DNA of 64,000 nucleotides, taken from NCBI RefSeq assembly GCF_947490415.1, contig NZ_CANLGX010000001.1, positions 1,037,160-1,101,159 on the forward strand, in the 5' to 3' direction. The stretch is from an uncultured Eudoraea sp. Its GTDB lineage: Bacteria > Bacteroidota > Bacteroidia > Flavobacteriales > Flavobacteriaceae. Under the pieces are notes generated by a model. The model made no database searches. It was not told the DNA's origin and worked only from the letters and a program-made list of their open reading frames with translations. Below, piece after piece: positions 8,576 through 16,859 of this stretch (within the stretch, counting starts at the first letter, position 1; every line of letters begins with the position of its first letter). Made by a program: the position numbers and the translations under genes.

Positions 8576-9784
8576 TCAAAAATGGAGATCCATTTGTAAT
8601 CTGTATAGTAAAACGTCTGTTTCTCCCAGAATATCTAAAAAACTGACATCCGTTTGTACTTTCAATTTATGACCTACTATAAATTTAGAAACACCAAATG
8701 TATATTGATCTGATTTGTTGTTACCTGTAATTTCCAGATCGGGGGTTACATTAGAATATCTTACAGCCAAAGCCCAATTACTTTTAAATACATACCCGGT
8801 TGCAAGGTTTAAACCAGTACCAACCCTAACAATATCTCCAGTCTCGGTGCCATCAGAATTTTTAGCTACAGGGTCATCGGCAGTCCTGTTTGCATATTCG
8901 CCCATAAACGAGAAACCTCTGTATTTGAACATGGCATCCACAAAAAGTGTTTCTATTGTAGTTTCATAAAGACCTACATCATTGAACATATAATCACCCA
9001 GGTTACTTCGGGTTCTTACCGCATTAGAATTAATATCATAAGTAGCTGACAACATTAATTTAGGCTTTTCTTCCCTTTCAAGATCACTGCCAAAGTAATC
9101 ACCTTTATTTTTGAATTTCCCAAAAGGCAAAAGTTCCAGACGTCCGGTATATTGATGGCCCCCTAAATTTCCAAGAACCACATTCCTCCCTTCTCCCTGC
9201 GAAAATGCAATTTTCTCTCTTACCAAGAATTTATCTGTAAGATTAAAATGATGTCTTAATTGTAACCCGATATCGCGATCTATATTATAGGCAGCGTTTA
9301 ATATGGAACGATCCACTAATTGCATATTTCCAGAAGAAATAACCCGCTCAATATTGCCAGGTAATTTTGTCTGCCCTGCCCATAAAACAAAATTTCCATA
9401 GAAATTCCACATGATTACAGCATCCATTATCATTCTCGGGGAATTTCGTGTAAACTCGGATTGCCCTGCCTGATCTCTGTTAGACAACCCTAATTCAATT
9501 TTATATTTCAGTCTGGGAGAAAGTACAAATCCATCGAATTTAAGACGAGCCCGACGAACAAGCATATTAGAAGCGGGATCTACTAAACCACCATCTGGTT
9601 CTTTTTCCCATGCAGCCGTGCCTAATAATTGCATACGCGCAGCAATCTTCATGCTCCAGGTGCTATCCTTTCCCATCAAATTAAATATTCCTTTGCCAAA
9701 GACTCCTGGTGAATTGGTTTCCTGTGAAATTACAGAAGAAAAAAAAGTTAAAATAAATGCCAGTGTTAGAAGCTTAGCCTTCAT
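8576..9784 (-). CDS. OprO/OprP-type phosphate-selective porin
   Basis: A 402-residue outer-membrane beta-barrel protein with a signal peptide (MKAKLLTLAFILTFFSSVISQ). The body alternates short amphipathic strands and loops; LVRRARLKFDGFVLSPRLKYKIELGLSNRD is characteristic of the porin O/P family, and the C-terminus ends in F (LQMDLHF) as barrels do. It presumably lets phosphate through the outer membrane for the PiT transporter encoded next in the same direction. Three phased 11-bp repeats lie 36 bp before its start codon. Confidence 0.88.
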   Translation of the reverse strand: MKAKLLTLAFILTFFSSVISQETNSPGVFGKGIFNLMGKDSTWSMKIAARMQLLGTAAWEKEPDGGLVDPASNMLVRRARLKFDGFVLSPRLKYKIELGLSNRDQAGQSEFTRNSPRMIMDAVIMWNFYGNFVLWAGQTKLPGNIERVISSGNMQLVDRSILNAAYNIDRDIGLQLRHHFNLTDKFLVREKIAFSQGEGRNVVLGNLGGHQYTGRLELLPFGKFKNKGDYFGSDLEREEKPKLMLSATYDINSNAVRTRSNLGDYMFNDVGLYETTIETLFVDAMFKYRGFSFMGEYANRTADDPVAKNSDGTETGDIVRVGTGLNLATGYVFKSNWALAVRYSNVTPDLEITGNNKSDQYTFGVSKFIVGHKLKVQTDVSFLDILGETDVLLYRLQMDLHF

Positions 9785-9819
9785 GAGTTATTAGTTTTTG
9801 TCTGAGACAAAGAACCAAC

Positions 9820-9852
9820 ATAGTTGTTAATACAACGTTAACGCAACATTAA
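9820..9852 (-). promoter_or_regulatory. Candidate Pho box, three 11-bp direct repeats before the porin gene
   Basis: Read on the minus strand, three back-to-back 11-mers: TTAATGTTGCG (9842-9852), TTAACGTTGTA (9831-9841), TTAACAACTAT (9820-9830). Direct repeats with an 11-bp period are the known arrangement of PhoB/PhoP binding sites, and the core resembles the TTAACA repeat of Bacillus PhoP. A TATGTTGG close to TAxxTTTG follows at once and could be the -7 element. Assignment to a Pho regulator is inference; no phoB or phoR is in the window. Confidence 0.55.
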
Positions 9853-9862
9853 TTTATAGAAC

Positions 9863-9889
9863 AAAAAAACTGCCTTGGCCAAAGGCAGT
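9863..9889 (-). terminator. Orphan leftward terminator in the porin-YwqK intergenic region
   Basis: Stem ACTGCCTT (9869-9876) with AAGGCAGT (9882-9889), five-base loop, followed on the minus strand by a run of seven T residues. It is a textbook intrinsic terminator, but no leftward gene lies between it and the rightward gene at 10167. It either insulates the porin promoter or ends an unannotated leftward RNA from 9890-10160. The 382-bp gap 9785-10166 otherwise holds only the two repeat arrays. Confidence 0.75.
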
Positions 9890-10077
9890 CATTAGAATTC
9901 ATAAATGATAGTCGACAAAAACTAATATTCAATATGAAATTGCTAATAGTTGTGTTTAAACACAGCAACAAATCTCAAGAAAAGTTATGATGTATATGTA
10001 ATGTAAAGATTAAATAATCATTAAAGTCAATTGAAAATGAAAGTATGTAAAATACTATAAATCATTACTTATCGTTT

Positions 10078-10121
10078 TTAATGTAAAATTAACGTTATGT
10101 AAAAGTTCATTTAAGGTTAAA
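10078..10121 (+). promoter_or_regulatory. Candidate Pho box, four contiguous 11-bp repeats before the YwqK-like gene
   Basis: Four contiguous 11-mers on the plus strand: TTAATGTAAAA (10078), TTAACGTTATG (10089), TAAAAGTTCAT (10100), TTAAGGTTAAA (10111). Three of the four begin with TTAA and have GT at positions 6-7, and the third keeps the AAGTT part. The array ends 45 bp before the start codon of the gene at 10167, a normal distance for an activator site. Confidence 0.55.
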
Positions 10122-10166
10122 AATATTTAACTTTATACAATTAATGAATTACAAAATAAACTGAAT

Positions 10167-10526
10167 ATGAAGAAAGCAGTCATATTAATAGTGTTGACTT
10201 TTGTCACAGTATTAGCCTATGGACAGGAAAACAAAGTACAGAAACTAAATAAAGAGACCAACTTAATAGAAGTTACGGACTATCATGATAATGGTATGAT
10301 TAGCCAGGAAGGGACTTTTAATTTAAAAGGGCAATTACATGGTGAGTGGATTAGTTATGATGCTTTAGGAAATAAAATATCTCAGGGCAGTTATGAAAAT
10401 GGATATAAGTCTGGCAAATGGTTTTTTTGGTCTAATAATACAATGAAGGAGGTTGAATACAGTAAAAATGAAATTGCCAGTATTAACGGAGTAAAAAATT
10501 CCTCAAGGGTAGCCGACAATCATTAA
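10167..10526 (+). CDS. YwqK/MORN-repeat-like secreted protein
   Basis: A 119-residue protein with a signal peptide (MKKAVILIVLTFVTVLAYGQ). The rest contains repeats of the MORN-2/YwqK type: DYHDNGMISQEGTFNLKGQLHGEWISYD, then GNKISQGSYENGYKSGKWFFW. Such repeats form small beta-hairpins and are often labelled toxin-antitoxin YwqK antitoxin, although no partner toxin is present and that label has little functional support. The array of phased repeats upstream suggests co-regulation with the phosphate genes around it. Confidence 0.75.
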   Translation: MKKAVILIVLTFVTVLAYGQENKVQKLNKETNLIEVTDYHDNGMISQEGTFNLKGQLHGEWISYDALGNKISQGSYENGYKSGKWFFWSNNTMKEVEYSKNEIASINGVKNSSRVADNH

Positions 10527-10550
10527 TATTTTATGGTATTAATCATAGAT

Positions 10551-10580
10551 AAAACATCCCGCCGATCGGCGGGATGTTTT
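10551..10580. terminator. Bidirectional terminator between convergent genes
   Basis: A 30-bp perfect palindrome with an A run on the left and a T run on the right around the GC core CATCCCGCCGATCGGCGGGATG. It works equally on both strands. It lies between the stop of the YwqK-like gene (10526) and the stop of the convergent gene at 10608. Confidence 0.92.
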
Positions 10581-10607
10581 ATTTTACAATACATTTCAAT
10601 TTTTTTA

Positions 10608-11003
10608 TCAAGGACTTTTTTCAGAATTGGCAGCAATGTATACAGGCTCTTCTGATACGCTCTGCATACGGGCAATATCCTGAAGGCTTATTTTTTTGGC
10701 TTCGAGTTCATTATTGACCTGCGTAATCTTATTTTCCTCGATTGATATTGGTATTTCTAAAGTCTCATATCCCAAATAACTGACTAATAAGGTGTAATTC
10801 CCGGGATCAATACCGGCTATTTCAAAATTTCCATGAAAATTAGTCTGGACACTTATAGGTGTATTTTTGATTTGTACATGGGCAAATAGCATGGGTTCGT
10901 TATTCATCTCTTTGTCGAGGATTGTACCCATAACAGAGCCCTGTTCCTGTGAAAACAAGAGTGCTGTAAACAATAAGGAAAAGACCAAAACTAAATATTT
11001 CAT
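10608..11003 (-). CDS. Lone carboxypeptidase-like regulatory domain protein
   Basis: A 131-residue protein. The ATG at 11001-11003 is chosen because it starts a proper signal peptide (MKYLVLVFSLLFTALLFSQ); the longer frame adds 12 unlikely residues. The mature part is a single CarboxypepD_reg-like beta-sandwich (GSVMGTILDKEMNNEPMLFA, then GIDPGNYTLLVSYLGYETLEIP) plus a C-terminal tail. It is closely similar to the N-terminal domain of the TonB receptor at 12474-15299 (GSIIGKLTDKEVNNEPLAFA, SFLGYETLEIP) but has no plug or barrel. It may have come from partial duplication of that receptor. Confidence 0.82.
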   Translation of the reverse strand: MKYLVLVFSLLFTALLFSQEQGSVMGTILDKEMNNEPMLFAHVQIKNTPISVQTNFHGNFEIAGIDPGNYTLLVSYLGYETLEIPISIEENKITQVNNELEAKKISLQDIARMQSVSEEPVYIAANSEKSP

Positions 11004-11033
11004 TGACTTAATTTTTCTACTGCAAAAGAAAGA

Positions 11034-11088
11034 CGTCAATGTAAAGCTAAGGTTACTTCTATATTAAAGTTTGGTAACAAAAAGGTTA
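11034..11088 (-). promoter_or_regulatory. Candidate Pho box, five phased 11-bp units
   Basis: Read on the minus strand, five contiguous 11-mers: TAACCTTTTTG (11078-11088), TTACCAAACTT (11067), TAATATAGAAG (11056), TAACCTTAGCT (11045), TTACATTGACG (11034). All start with TAA or TTA, and four continue with C or CC/CA. The array ends about 30 bp before the start codon at 11003. The period and core are the same as at 9820, 10078 and 15343. Confidence 0.5.
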
Positions 11089-11210
11089 TCAAAATTTAGG
11101 ATAGCAGAAAAAATATTGAGAGAAACAGATCAATAGTAAGTTATATTCGTGGATCATCAAGACCACAAATTATTGCATTTTTTAAAAATGATCCCCAGTA
11201 CTTTAAATAT

Positions 11211-11237
11211 AAAAAGCTCGGCATTGCCGAGCTTTTT
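11211..11237. terminator. Terminator after the beta-helix lipoprotein gene
   Basis: Stem AAAAAGCTCGGC (11211-11222) pairing with GCCGAGCTTTTT (11226-11237), loop ATT. The A and T runs make it symmetrical, so it can stop transcription on both strands. It lies 25 bp past the stop of the leftward gene 11263-12453 and closes the TonB receptor operon. Confidence 0.92.
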
Positions 11238-11262
11238 AATCGAGTATATACTATTTTATAAA

Positions 11263-12453
11263 TTAATTGACCCCTACAGTCCAACCTGTTCCCCAGGCAG
11301 AAACATCTGTTCCGGTACCATTACCATCACCTGAAATAAAGTCTGCCTCTGTAAATGTATATCCGGTATCATTTTTTAGCTTGGTAGTGACATTGTTAAA
11401 AGTAACATCAACAACACCAAGATTACCATCTAAGACCCCCTGGCCTGTTGGATTACTTCCTGTATCACCATCAAGATCAAAACCTTCATCAAAATCATTA
11501 AGTACTATATTGGTGAAAATTCCCTGGGTACCCGCCCTAAGACGTATAGCTTCACTGGCATCGTTAGCACCAACTACTGTTACATTAAATACATTTGGAG
11601 CGGAAAAATACCCACCGTCGTTGCTAAAGTCTGTATTATAGCCATCACATTCAAAGGCTTTATCATGTGACACACCGTGCTGTACATAAACATCTGTTAG
11701 TGTTCCGGTATAACCTTCAGTCCAGTCAATAGAATCATCTTCTGCATTGACAATAACTATATGACTCGCATTTACGGTTCCACCGAAAAACTCTATGCCG
11801 TCGTCAGATCCTTCATAAATCTCAACATAGTCTATGGTAGTGCCATTTCCAACCGCATATAAAGACAAGCCATTTAGTTCCGCATTTCCGTCAATAGCTC
11901 CACCGGCATATTCAATTCTTAGATATTGAATGTTACCAGAATTATCTGTTGGAGTATTCCCCCCATAAGATAAACCTCCTACCTCTGAAGTTGCAGTATC
12001 TTCTGAACCATCTGCAGTAGAATTTATAGGTGCCTTCCCACAAATAACAAGTCCACCCCAATCCCCGGAAGAAGGGCTGCCGGCGTTAGAGGTCATTATT
12101 ATTGGGTTACTGGCTGTGCCTAACGCATTTATTTGAGCACCTTGTTGTATAGCTATATAGGCATTTACCCCAACTGGCTGTGCTTTAATAGTAATACCGG
12201 CAGGGATAGTCAAAGTAGTTCCATCTGCCATTAGAACCGGTCCGGTTATAACATAGTTAATTTCGGAATCCAGCACAAGATTTTCTGTATAGACACCACT
12301 CAAATTAACCGTGTTATCTCCAGGATCTGTGCCACCACCTGATATGTTATTAATAACACTGTTATCATTTATAACAATATCCGGGGTATTGTCCTTCTCG
12401 CATGCAAATATTAATGCGGCGGTTATACCTAATACTAAAAATTTGTTTTTCAT
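11263..12453 (-). CDS. Beta-helix outer-membrane or surface lipoprotein
   Basis: A 396-residue protein. A type II signal peptide ends at the lipobox IFAC with Cys18. After a Gly/Asp-rich linker the body is built of repeated short strands typical of right-handed parallel beta-helices (TIPAGITIKAQP, NPIIMTSNAG, NIQYLRIEYAGGAIDG, TIDYVEIYEGSDDGIEFFGG, HIVIVNAEDDSIDW). It is 20 bp downstream of a TonB receptor gene, probably in one operon, so a substrate-binding or surface role with that receptor is likely. The substrate is unknown. The phosphate context and upstream repeats suggest a phosphorus compound, which is inference. Confidence 0.75.
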   Translation of the reverse strand: MKNKFLVLGITAALIFACEKDNTPDIVINDNSVINNISGGGTDPGDNTVNLSGVYTENLVLDSEINYVITGPVLMADGTTLTIPAGITIKAQPVGVNAYIAIQQGAQINALGTASNPIIMTSNAGSPSSGDWGGLVICGKAPINSTADGSEDTATSEVGGLSYGGNTPTDNSGNIQYLRIEYAGGAIDGNAELNGLSLYAVGNGTTIDYVEIYEGSDDGIEFFGGTVNASHIVIVNAEDDSIDWTEGYTGTLTDVYVQHGVSHDKAFECDGYNTDFSNDGGYFSAPNVFNVTVVGANDASEAIRLRAGTQGIFTNIVLNDFDEGFDLDGDTGSNPTGQGVLDGNLGVVDVTFNNVTTKLKNDTGYTFTEADFISGDGNGTGTDVSAWGTGWTVGVN

Positions 12454-12473
12454 TGTTTTAAGATTAAATAGAA

Positions 12474-15299
12474 TTAAAATTTATATTTGAGGGTTAGCCC
12501 AATGTTAACCCCAAGAGTATACTCTCTTATTATAACATCACCTATCCCCGTATTTTCTCTGATTAAAGAAACTTCAGGATCCAGGAGATTCATTGCGGTA
12601 AGATTAGCTTCAAAGTGTTCGCCAATTTCGTTTTTCCAAACAAAATTTAATGTAGGGACTGATTTTTCTACAATATTGCCCAAACTTCCGGCCCCTAAGG
12701 AAAAGATCCTATCGGAAAAATAAGAAAACACTACGGTGGCTTTAGGTTTATAATTACCAAACACCGGGCTAAAATTAAGATCGGTATTTATAATAAACGG
12801 AGACGCTCCTTCCAACTCATCAGAATCCCTGTCAAAAGTGGTTCCAAAGGTATTTTCGGATCCTGCCGGAATGTCTTTTAAATCTTGCTTGGTACTTGTA
12901 TAAGCGGCATTGAGGCCAAAAGACAATACAGGGATATCATCGGTGTTAGAGATCAGATTTTTGCGAAATTCAAGTTCTACGCCGTAAATGTTTGCCTGAT
13001 CTCCGGTCCTGAAATAGCGTTGCGTGCCTGTTGCGTCTGCTGCAACAACCCTGTTTACGGGATTTTTAATGGTTTTTGAGAAAGCTGCTAACGAGATAAT
13101 TTCATCCCGCTCTAAAAACCACTCGTATTTTAAGTCAAAATTGTATACATCCGAATAGGTTGGCCCCTGCCCATTCAATCCACCTAATAGATCCGGATTA
13201 CCGCCTATTCTCTGAGTTACAGATTCGTAAACAAATGGAGCAACTTCTTTAAATTCCGGAAAAGATGCGGTTTTACTGAAGGCAAATCGCAAATTGGAAT
13301 CATCATTTAAGGCATAACGGACATTCAAACTGGGTAAATAGATGTTTTCATAAACATTTCGAAAACCAGGGTCATCCGGCCTGATGTTTATTACATCATA
13401 TTCCACATTTTGTGAAAAAGATTCAACTCTGAAACCTGGGACCAAGGACCATTTTTCACCCAGGTTTAATTCTGCTGAGGCGTATACTCCATGAATATCA
13501 AGATTTCCGGTATAGGTATTCTCTGGTAATCCCGGCCTGTTTTTATTACCTATTTTATCGTTAATAGGGTTGAGAACAATTAAATCATATAACCCTGATC
13601 CTTCAGGGATATTTATGTTTGAAACATTAAAAATAGAGTTAAAATTATTGACATCGGTTACAGGTGTATTGTCCCGGTCCACTATTTCATAGCCATATCT
13701 TATACTGCTAAACCTACGTTCTTTGGTTCTGCCGTTATATCCAAAATTTAATTTTACTTTCTCAGATAGTTTATACCCCAGATTAAGGTAACTATTTAGC
13801 TCATCATCTTTTATGCTTTGAAAGAACCTCTGATTGTCAAAAGGGATATTTGTGTAAAAAACAGGGTTTGTATTGTTGTCGCCATCTAAGGCGAATTGAT
13901 AATTTTCAAGAGTGATTCGTTTTCTATCGGGTTCATCTGAAAATACATTGTTATATCCTATACCCCAGCCCAGCGTAATTTTATCATCAAAATTGTGAAT
14001 ACCGGTAAGTTGATTTACAAAAATCATGTCCTGATTAAACTGGGCATTCATAACGTAAAACCCCTCATCGGTATTTAATATTGCATCCCTGTTTGTGCCA
14101 AGACCATTTATTCCGTAGTAACCAACTGCATCAACAGAATTATTGATAAATAATGAACTTAATTTAACAACATGATTAGTATTTATTCTATAACCAATGT
14201 TCGCCAATGCGGTAGTTGTGGTATTATAGGAATATTCCCGAACATTAGGGAAGTCGGTTTTAAGAACATTGGTATAATCACGTGCAGGACCTTCCAATAA
14301 TTCATAACCATTTTTAAAAGAAGTTGCTCCAAAAAGGCTCAATCGGGACTCTTTTCCAAAAGAAAAGGAATAACCTCCTTCAATTGCTCCGGAAATATTT
14401 ATTGGATCCCATGCGGCTTGTGGATCTACCCCATGGGCCAGGACTATGGCGAATGGGTCATTGCTATAACGATTATAGAATCCGTAATTGCTGGGCCCTT
14501 CACTCCGGACAAAATTTTCACCGGCTACATTTGAATTTAAACCACTACCCAATGAAACTTCTAAATAACCATTGCCGGTGTAATCTTTAGAATCTATATT
14601 AACGTTCCCTGCTGCAAAATCTCCATAAAATGCGGAGCCATAAGCTTTGCTAACTGATACATTCTCTATAATACTTGACCCAAAGATATCAAGATCAATA
14701 TTCTTTTTATTAACGTCATTAGAAGGTAATGAAAGCCCGTTCATAGTGGTGTTTTGGTATCTGTCACCAAGACCTCTTACATAAACATTACTGGATCCTT
14801 GCTGCTTGGATATCCCTGAAATTTGAGATACGGCTGCCGCGGCATTATCAATTCCCTTAAGTTTCAGCGCTTCTGCACTTATGGCCTCCTGAATGACAAG
14901 CGCCCTTTTTTGTTCGAGCAACAATGCTATTTCTGAATCTTTACTAGTTGATACGGTAATTACTACCTCATCCAATGAAACACTACCTGCCCCAAGTGCC
15001 GTATTAATCTGAGTTACTTTCCCGCTCTCTACAACCACATTAGGAATTTCCAGCGTTTCATAACCTAAAAAGCTAAAAATCAATGTATACTCACCGGGTG
15101 GCACCCCTGTAATTTCATACAGGCCATCGAAGTCTGAAGTGGTTCCTTTAGATGTATTTTTTATAAGAACATTGGCAAACGCAAGAGGCTCATTATTTAC
15201 CTCTTTATCTGTAAGCTTACCTATTATACTTCCAGCTTCCTGGGAATGACCTATAAAGTGGGTAAAAATAAGTAGTGCAATAAAAACTTGTTTCATCAA
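12474..15299 (-). CDS. TonB-dependent receptor with N-terminal carboxypeptidase-like domain
   Basis: A 941-residue outer-membrane receptor. Order: signal peptide (residues 1-19), CarboxypepD_reg-like domain (about 20-110, SFLGYETLEIP), plug domain (GSSNVYVRGLGDRYQNTTMNGLSLPSND split by loops, to about 240), then a large beta-barrel to the C-terminal KYKF. DSNLRFAFSKTASFPEFKE is typical of barrel strands in this class. It should use the proton motive force through TonB to import a ligand. The promoter has an array of TAACCTT-type repeats with mainly 11-bp spacing, linking it to the nearby phosphate genes. A beta-helix lipoprotein gene follows. Confidence 0.92.
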   Translation of the reverse strand: MMKQVFIALLIFTHFIGHSQEAGSIIGKLTDKEVNNEPLAFANVLIKNTSKGTTSDFDGLYEITGVPPGEYTLIFSFLGYETLEIPNVVVESGKVTQINTALGAGSVSLDEVVITVSTSKDSEIALLLEQKRALVIQEAISAEALKLKGIDNAAAAVSQISGISKQQGSSNVYVRGLGDRYQNTTMNGLSLPSNDVNKKNIDLDIFGSSIIENVSVSKAYGSAFYGDFAAGNVNIDSKDYTGNGYLEVSLGSGLNSNVAGENFVRSEGPSNYGFYNRYSNDPFAIVLAHGVDPQAAWDPINISGAIEGGYSFSFGKESRLSLFGATSFKNGYELLEGPARDYTNVLKTDFPNVREYSYNTTTTALANIGYRINTNHVVKLSSLFINNSVDAVGYYGINGLGTNRDAILNTDEGFYVMNAQFNQDMIFVNQLTGIHNFDDKITLGWGIGYNNVFSDEPDRKRITLENYQFALDGDNNTNPVFYTNIPFDNQRFFQSIKDDELNSYLNLGYKLSEKVKLNFGYNGRTKERRFSSIRYGYEIVDRDNTPVTDVNNFNSIFNVSNINIPEGSGLYDLIVLNPINDKIGNKNRPGLPENTYTGNLDIHGVYASAELNLGEKWSLVPGFRVESFSQNVEYDVINIRPDDPGFRNVYENIYLPSLNVRYALNDDSNLRFAFSKTASFPEFKEVAPFVYESVTQRIGGNPDLLGGLNGQGPTYSDVYNFDLKYEWFLERDEIISLAAFSKTIKNPVNRVVAADATGTQRYFRTGDQANIYGVELEFRKNLISNTDDIPVLSFGLNAAYTSTKQDLKDIPAGSENTFGTTFDRDSDELEGASPFIINTDLNFSPVFGNYKPKATVVFSYFSDRIFSLGAGSLGNIVEKSVPTLNFVWKNEIGEHFEANLTAMNLLDPEVSLIRENTGIGDVIIREYTLGVNIGLTLKYKF

Positions 15300-15342
15300 T
15301 TTGATTTACGTTTTCAGCCGCAAAGAACGCTATGAGTTGTAA

Positions 15343-15416
15343 AAGTCCTGTTACCTGCAGGTTAAACATTTATTTTATTAAGGTTACCATAAGGTTAGCA
15401 GATTAAGGAAACGTTA
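15343..15416 (-). promoter_or_regulatory. Candidate Pho box array before the TonB receptor
   Basis: Read on the minus strand: TAACGTTTCCT (15406-15416), TAATC (11 bp later), then after 8 bp TAACCTTATGG (15387-15397), TAACCTTAATA (15376), and after one non-matching unit TAACCTGCAGG (15354) and TAACAGGACTT (15343). Five of the six TAA-starting units have C after TAA. The array ends 44 bp before the start codon at 15299. Confidence 0.55.
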
Positions 15417-15515
15417 AGGTGTATTGTTCCTGTTTATTAATTCACTGAAAAATGGATTATTTAAGTATTTATTCACCTTTAAAAAAATGTATCTTGCCAG
15501 CTTAATCTTAGACAT

Positions 15516-16859
15516 ATGAACTGGGAACAACTCCTTTCTTTAAGACGATTCGGGGACACACATAAAAGACTTCGAAATGAGCAAAACGAGACCCGCTTAG
15601 GATTTGAAGTTGATTATGACAGGGTCATCTTTTCGGCGGCTTTCAGGAGTCTGCAAGACAAAACTCAGGTAATTCCGCTTTCTAAAACGGATTTCGTTCA
15701 TACCCGTTTAACCCATAGCCTGGAAGTTTCTGTGGTTGGGCGCAGCCTGGGAAGGATTGCTGGTGAAAAGCTACTAAAAAAGCACCCATTTTTAAAAGAA
15801 ACCCATGGGTATAAATTTGGAGATTTCGGCGCCATAGTAGCTGCAGCCGCTCTGGCCCATGATATAGGCAATCCACCATTTGGTCATAGCGGAGAAAAGG
15901 CGATTGGGGAGTTCTTTAAACACAGGGAAGGTAAAAAATACCAATCGGTTTTATCTCAAAAAGAGTATCAGGACATTATTGATTTTGAAGGCAATGCAAA
16001 TGGGTTTAAGTTACTTACAGAATCACGCGAGGGAGTATCAGGCGGACTCCGGCTAAGCTATGCCACGTTGGGAGCCTTTATGAAATATCCGAAGGAATCT
16101 CTTCCGAAGAAGCCAACAACTCATATAGCTGCTAAAAAATTTGGATTTTTCCAGTCAGAAAAGGAATTCTTTAAAGAAGTAGCTGAAGAATTGGGTCTTA
16201 TCTGCACAAGTGCAGGGGAGGATATAGCCTATTCAAGGCACCCTCTGACTTATTTGGTGGAAGCAGCTGATGATATCTGTTATACTATTATTGATTTTGA
16301 AGATGGAATAAACCTGGGATTGATCTCAGAAGAATACGCTTTGGAGTACTTGATTAAACTGGTTAAAGACACCATAAATACAAAAAAGTACAATTCATTA
16401 ACTATTATGGCCGACAGGCTCAGCTATCTAAGGGCATTAGCAATTAATACGCTCATTACGGATGCGGTATCAGTTTTTCTTGAAAATGAAGAAGCGATCA
16501 TAAAAGGTGAATTTGAGGTCTCACTTCTGGATCGTAGCCGCTATAAGGCCCAAATTGAGGACATTATTCAATTAAGTGTTAACAAAATATATCGCTCTGC
16601 GGGAGTTATAGAAAAGGAAATTGCCGGATATAAGATTATCTCTGATATTTTGGAAGTTTATACAAAGGCCCTGGTTGGTCAAAAAGAAGGTAAGCCCACG
16701 AACTATGATAAGCTTTTAATAGAAACCTTGCCGCATGCCTATAGAAATACAGAAGGTTCAACGTATTCTGTTTTGTTAAATTCCTGTTGTTTTGTAGCTA
16801 GTCTATCAGACAGTGCAGCTGTTCATATACATAACAAAATAAGCGGAAAACAACTTTAA
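15516..16859 (+). CDS. dgt: Deoxyguanosinetriphosphate triphosphohydrolase-like protein
   Basis: A 447-residue HD-superfamily enzyme that removes triphosphate from dGTP (or other dNTPs) and so limits dNTP pools. The first metal ligand is in RLTHSLEVS (His67), and the HD pair is in AAALAHDIGNPPFGHSGE (His115, Asp116). GEDIAYSRHPLTYLVEAADDICYTIID carries the later conserved Asp. Its length and motifs are those of the Dgt type common in Bacteroidota. The 3' end overlaps the convergent DUF3078 gene by 4 bp (16856-16859). Confidence 0.93.
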   Translation: MNWEQLLSLRRFGDTHKRLRNEQNETRLGFEVDYDRVIFSAAFRSLQDKTQVIPLSKTDFVHTRLTHSLEVSVVGRSLGRIAGEKLLKKHPFLKETHGYKFGDFGAIVAAAALAHDIGNPPFGHSGEKAIGEFFKHREGKKYQSVLSQKEYQDIIDFEGNANGFKLLTESREGVSGGLRLSYATLGAFMKYPKESLPKKPTTHIAAKKFGFFQSEKEFFKEVAEELGLICTSAGEDIAYSRHPLTYLVEAADDICYTIIDFEDGINLGLISEEYALEYLIKLVKDTINTKKYNSLTIMADRLSYLRALAINTLITDAVSVFLENEEAIIKGEFEVSLLDRSRYKAQIEDIIQLSVNKIYRSAGVIEKEIAGYKIISDILEVYTKALVGQKEGKPTNYDKLLIETLPHAYRNTEGSTYSVLLNSCCFVASLSDSAAVHIHNKISGKQL

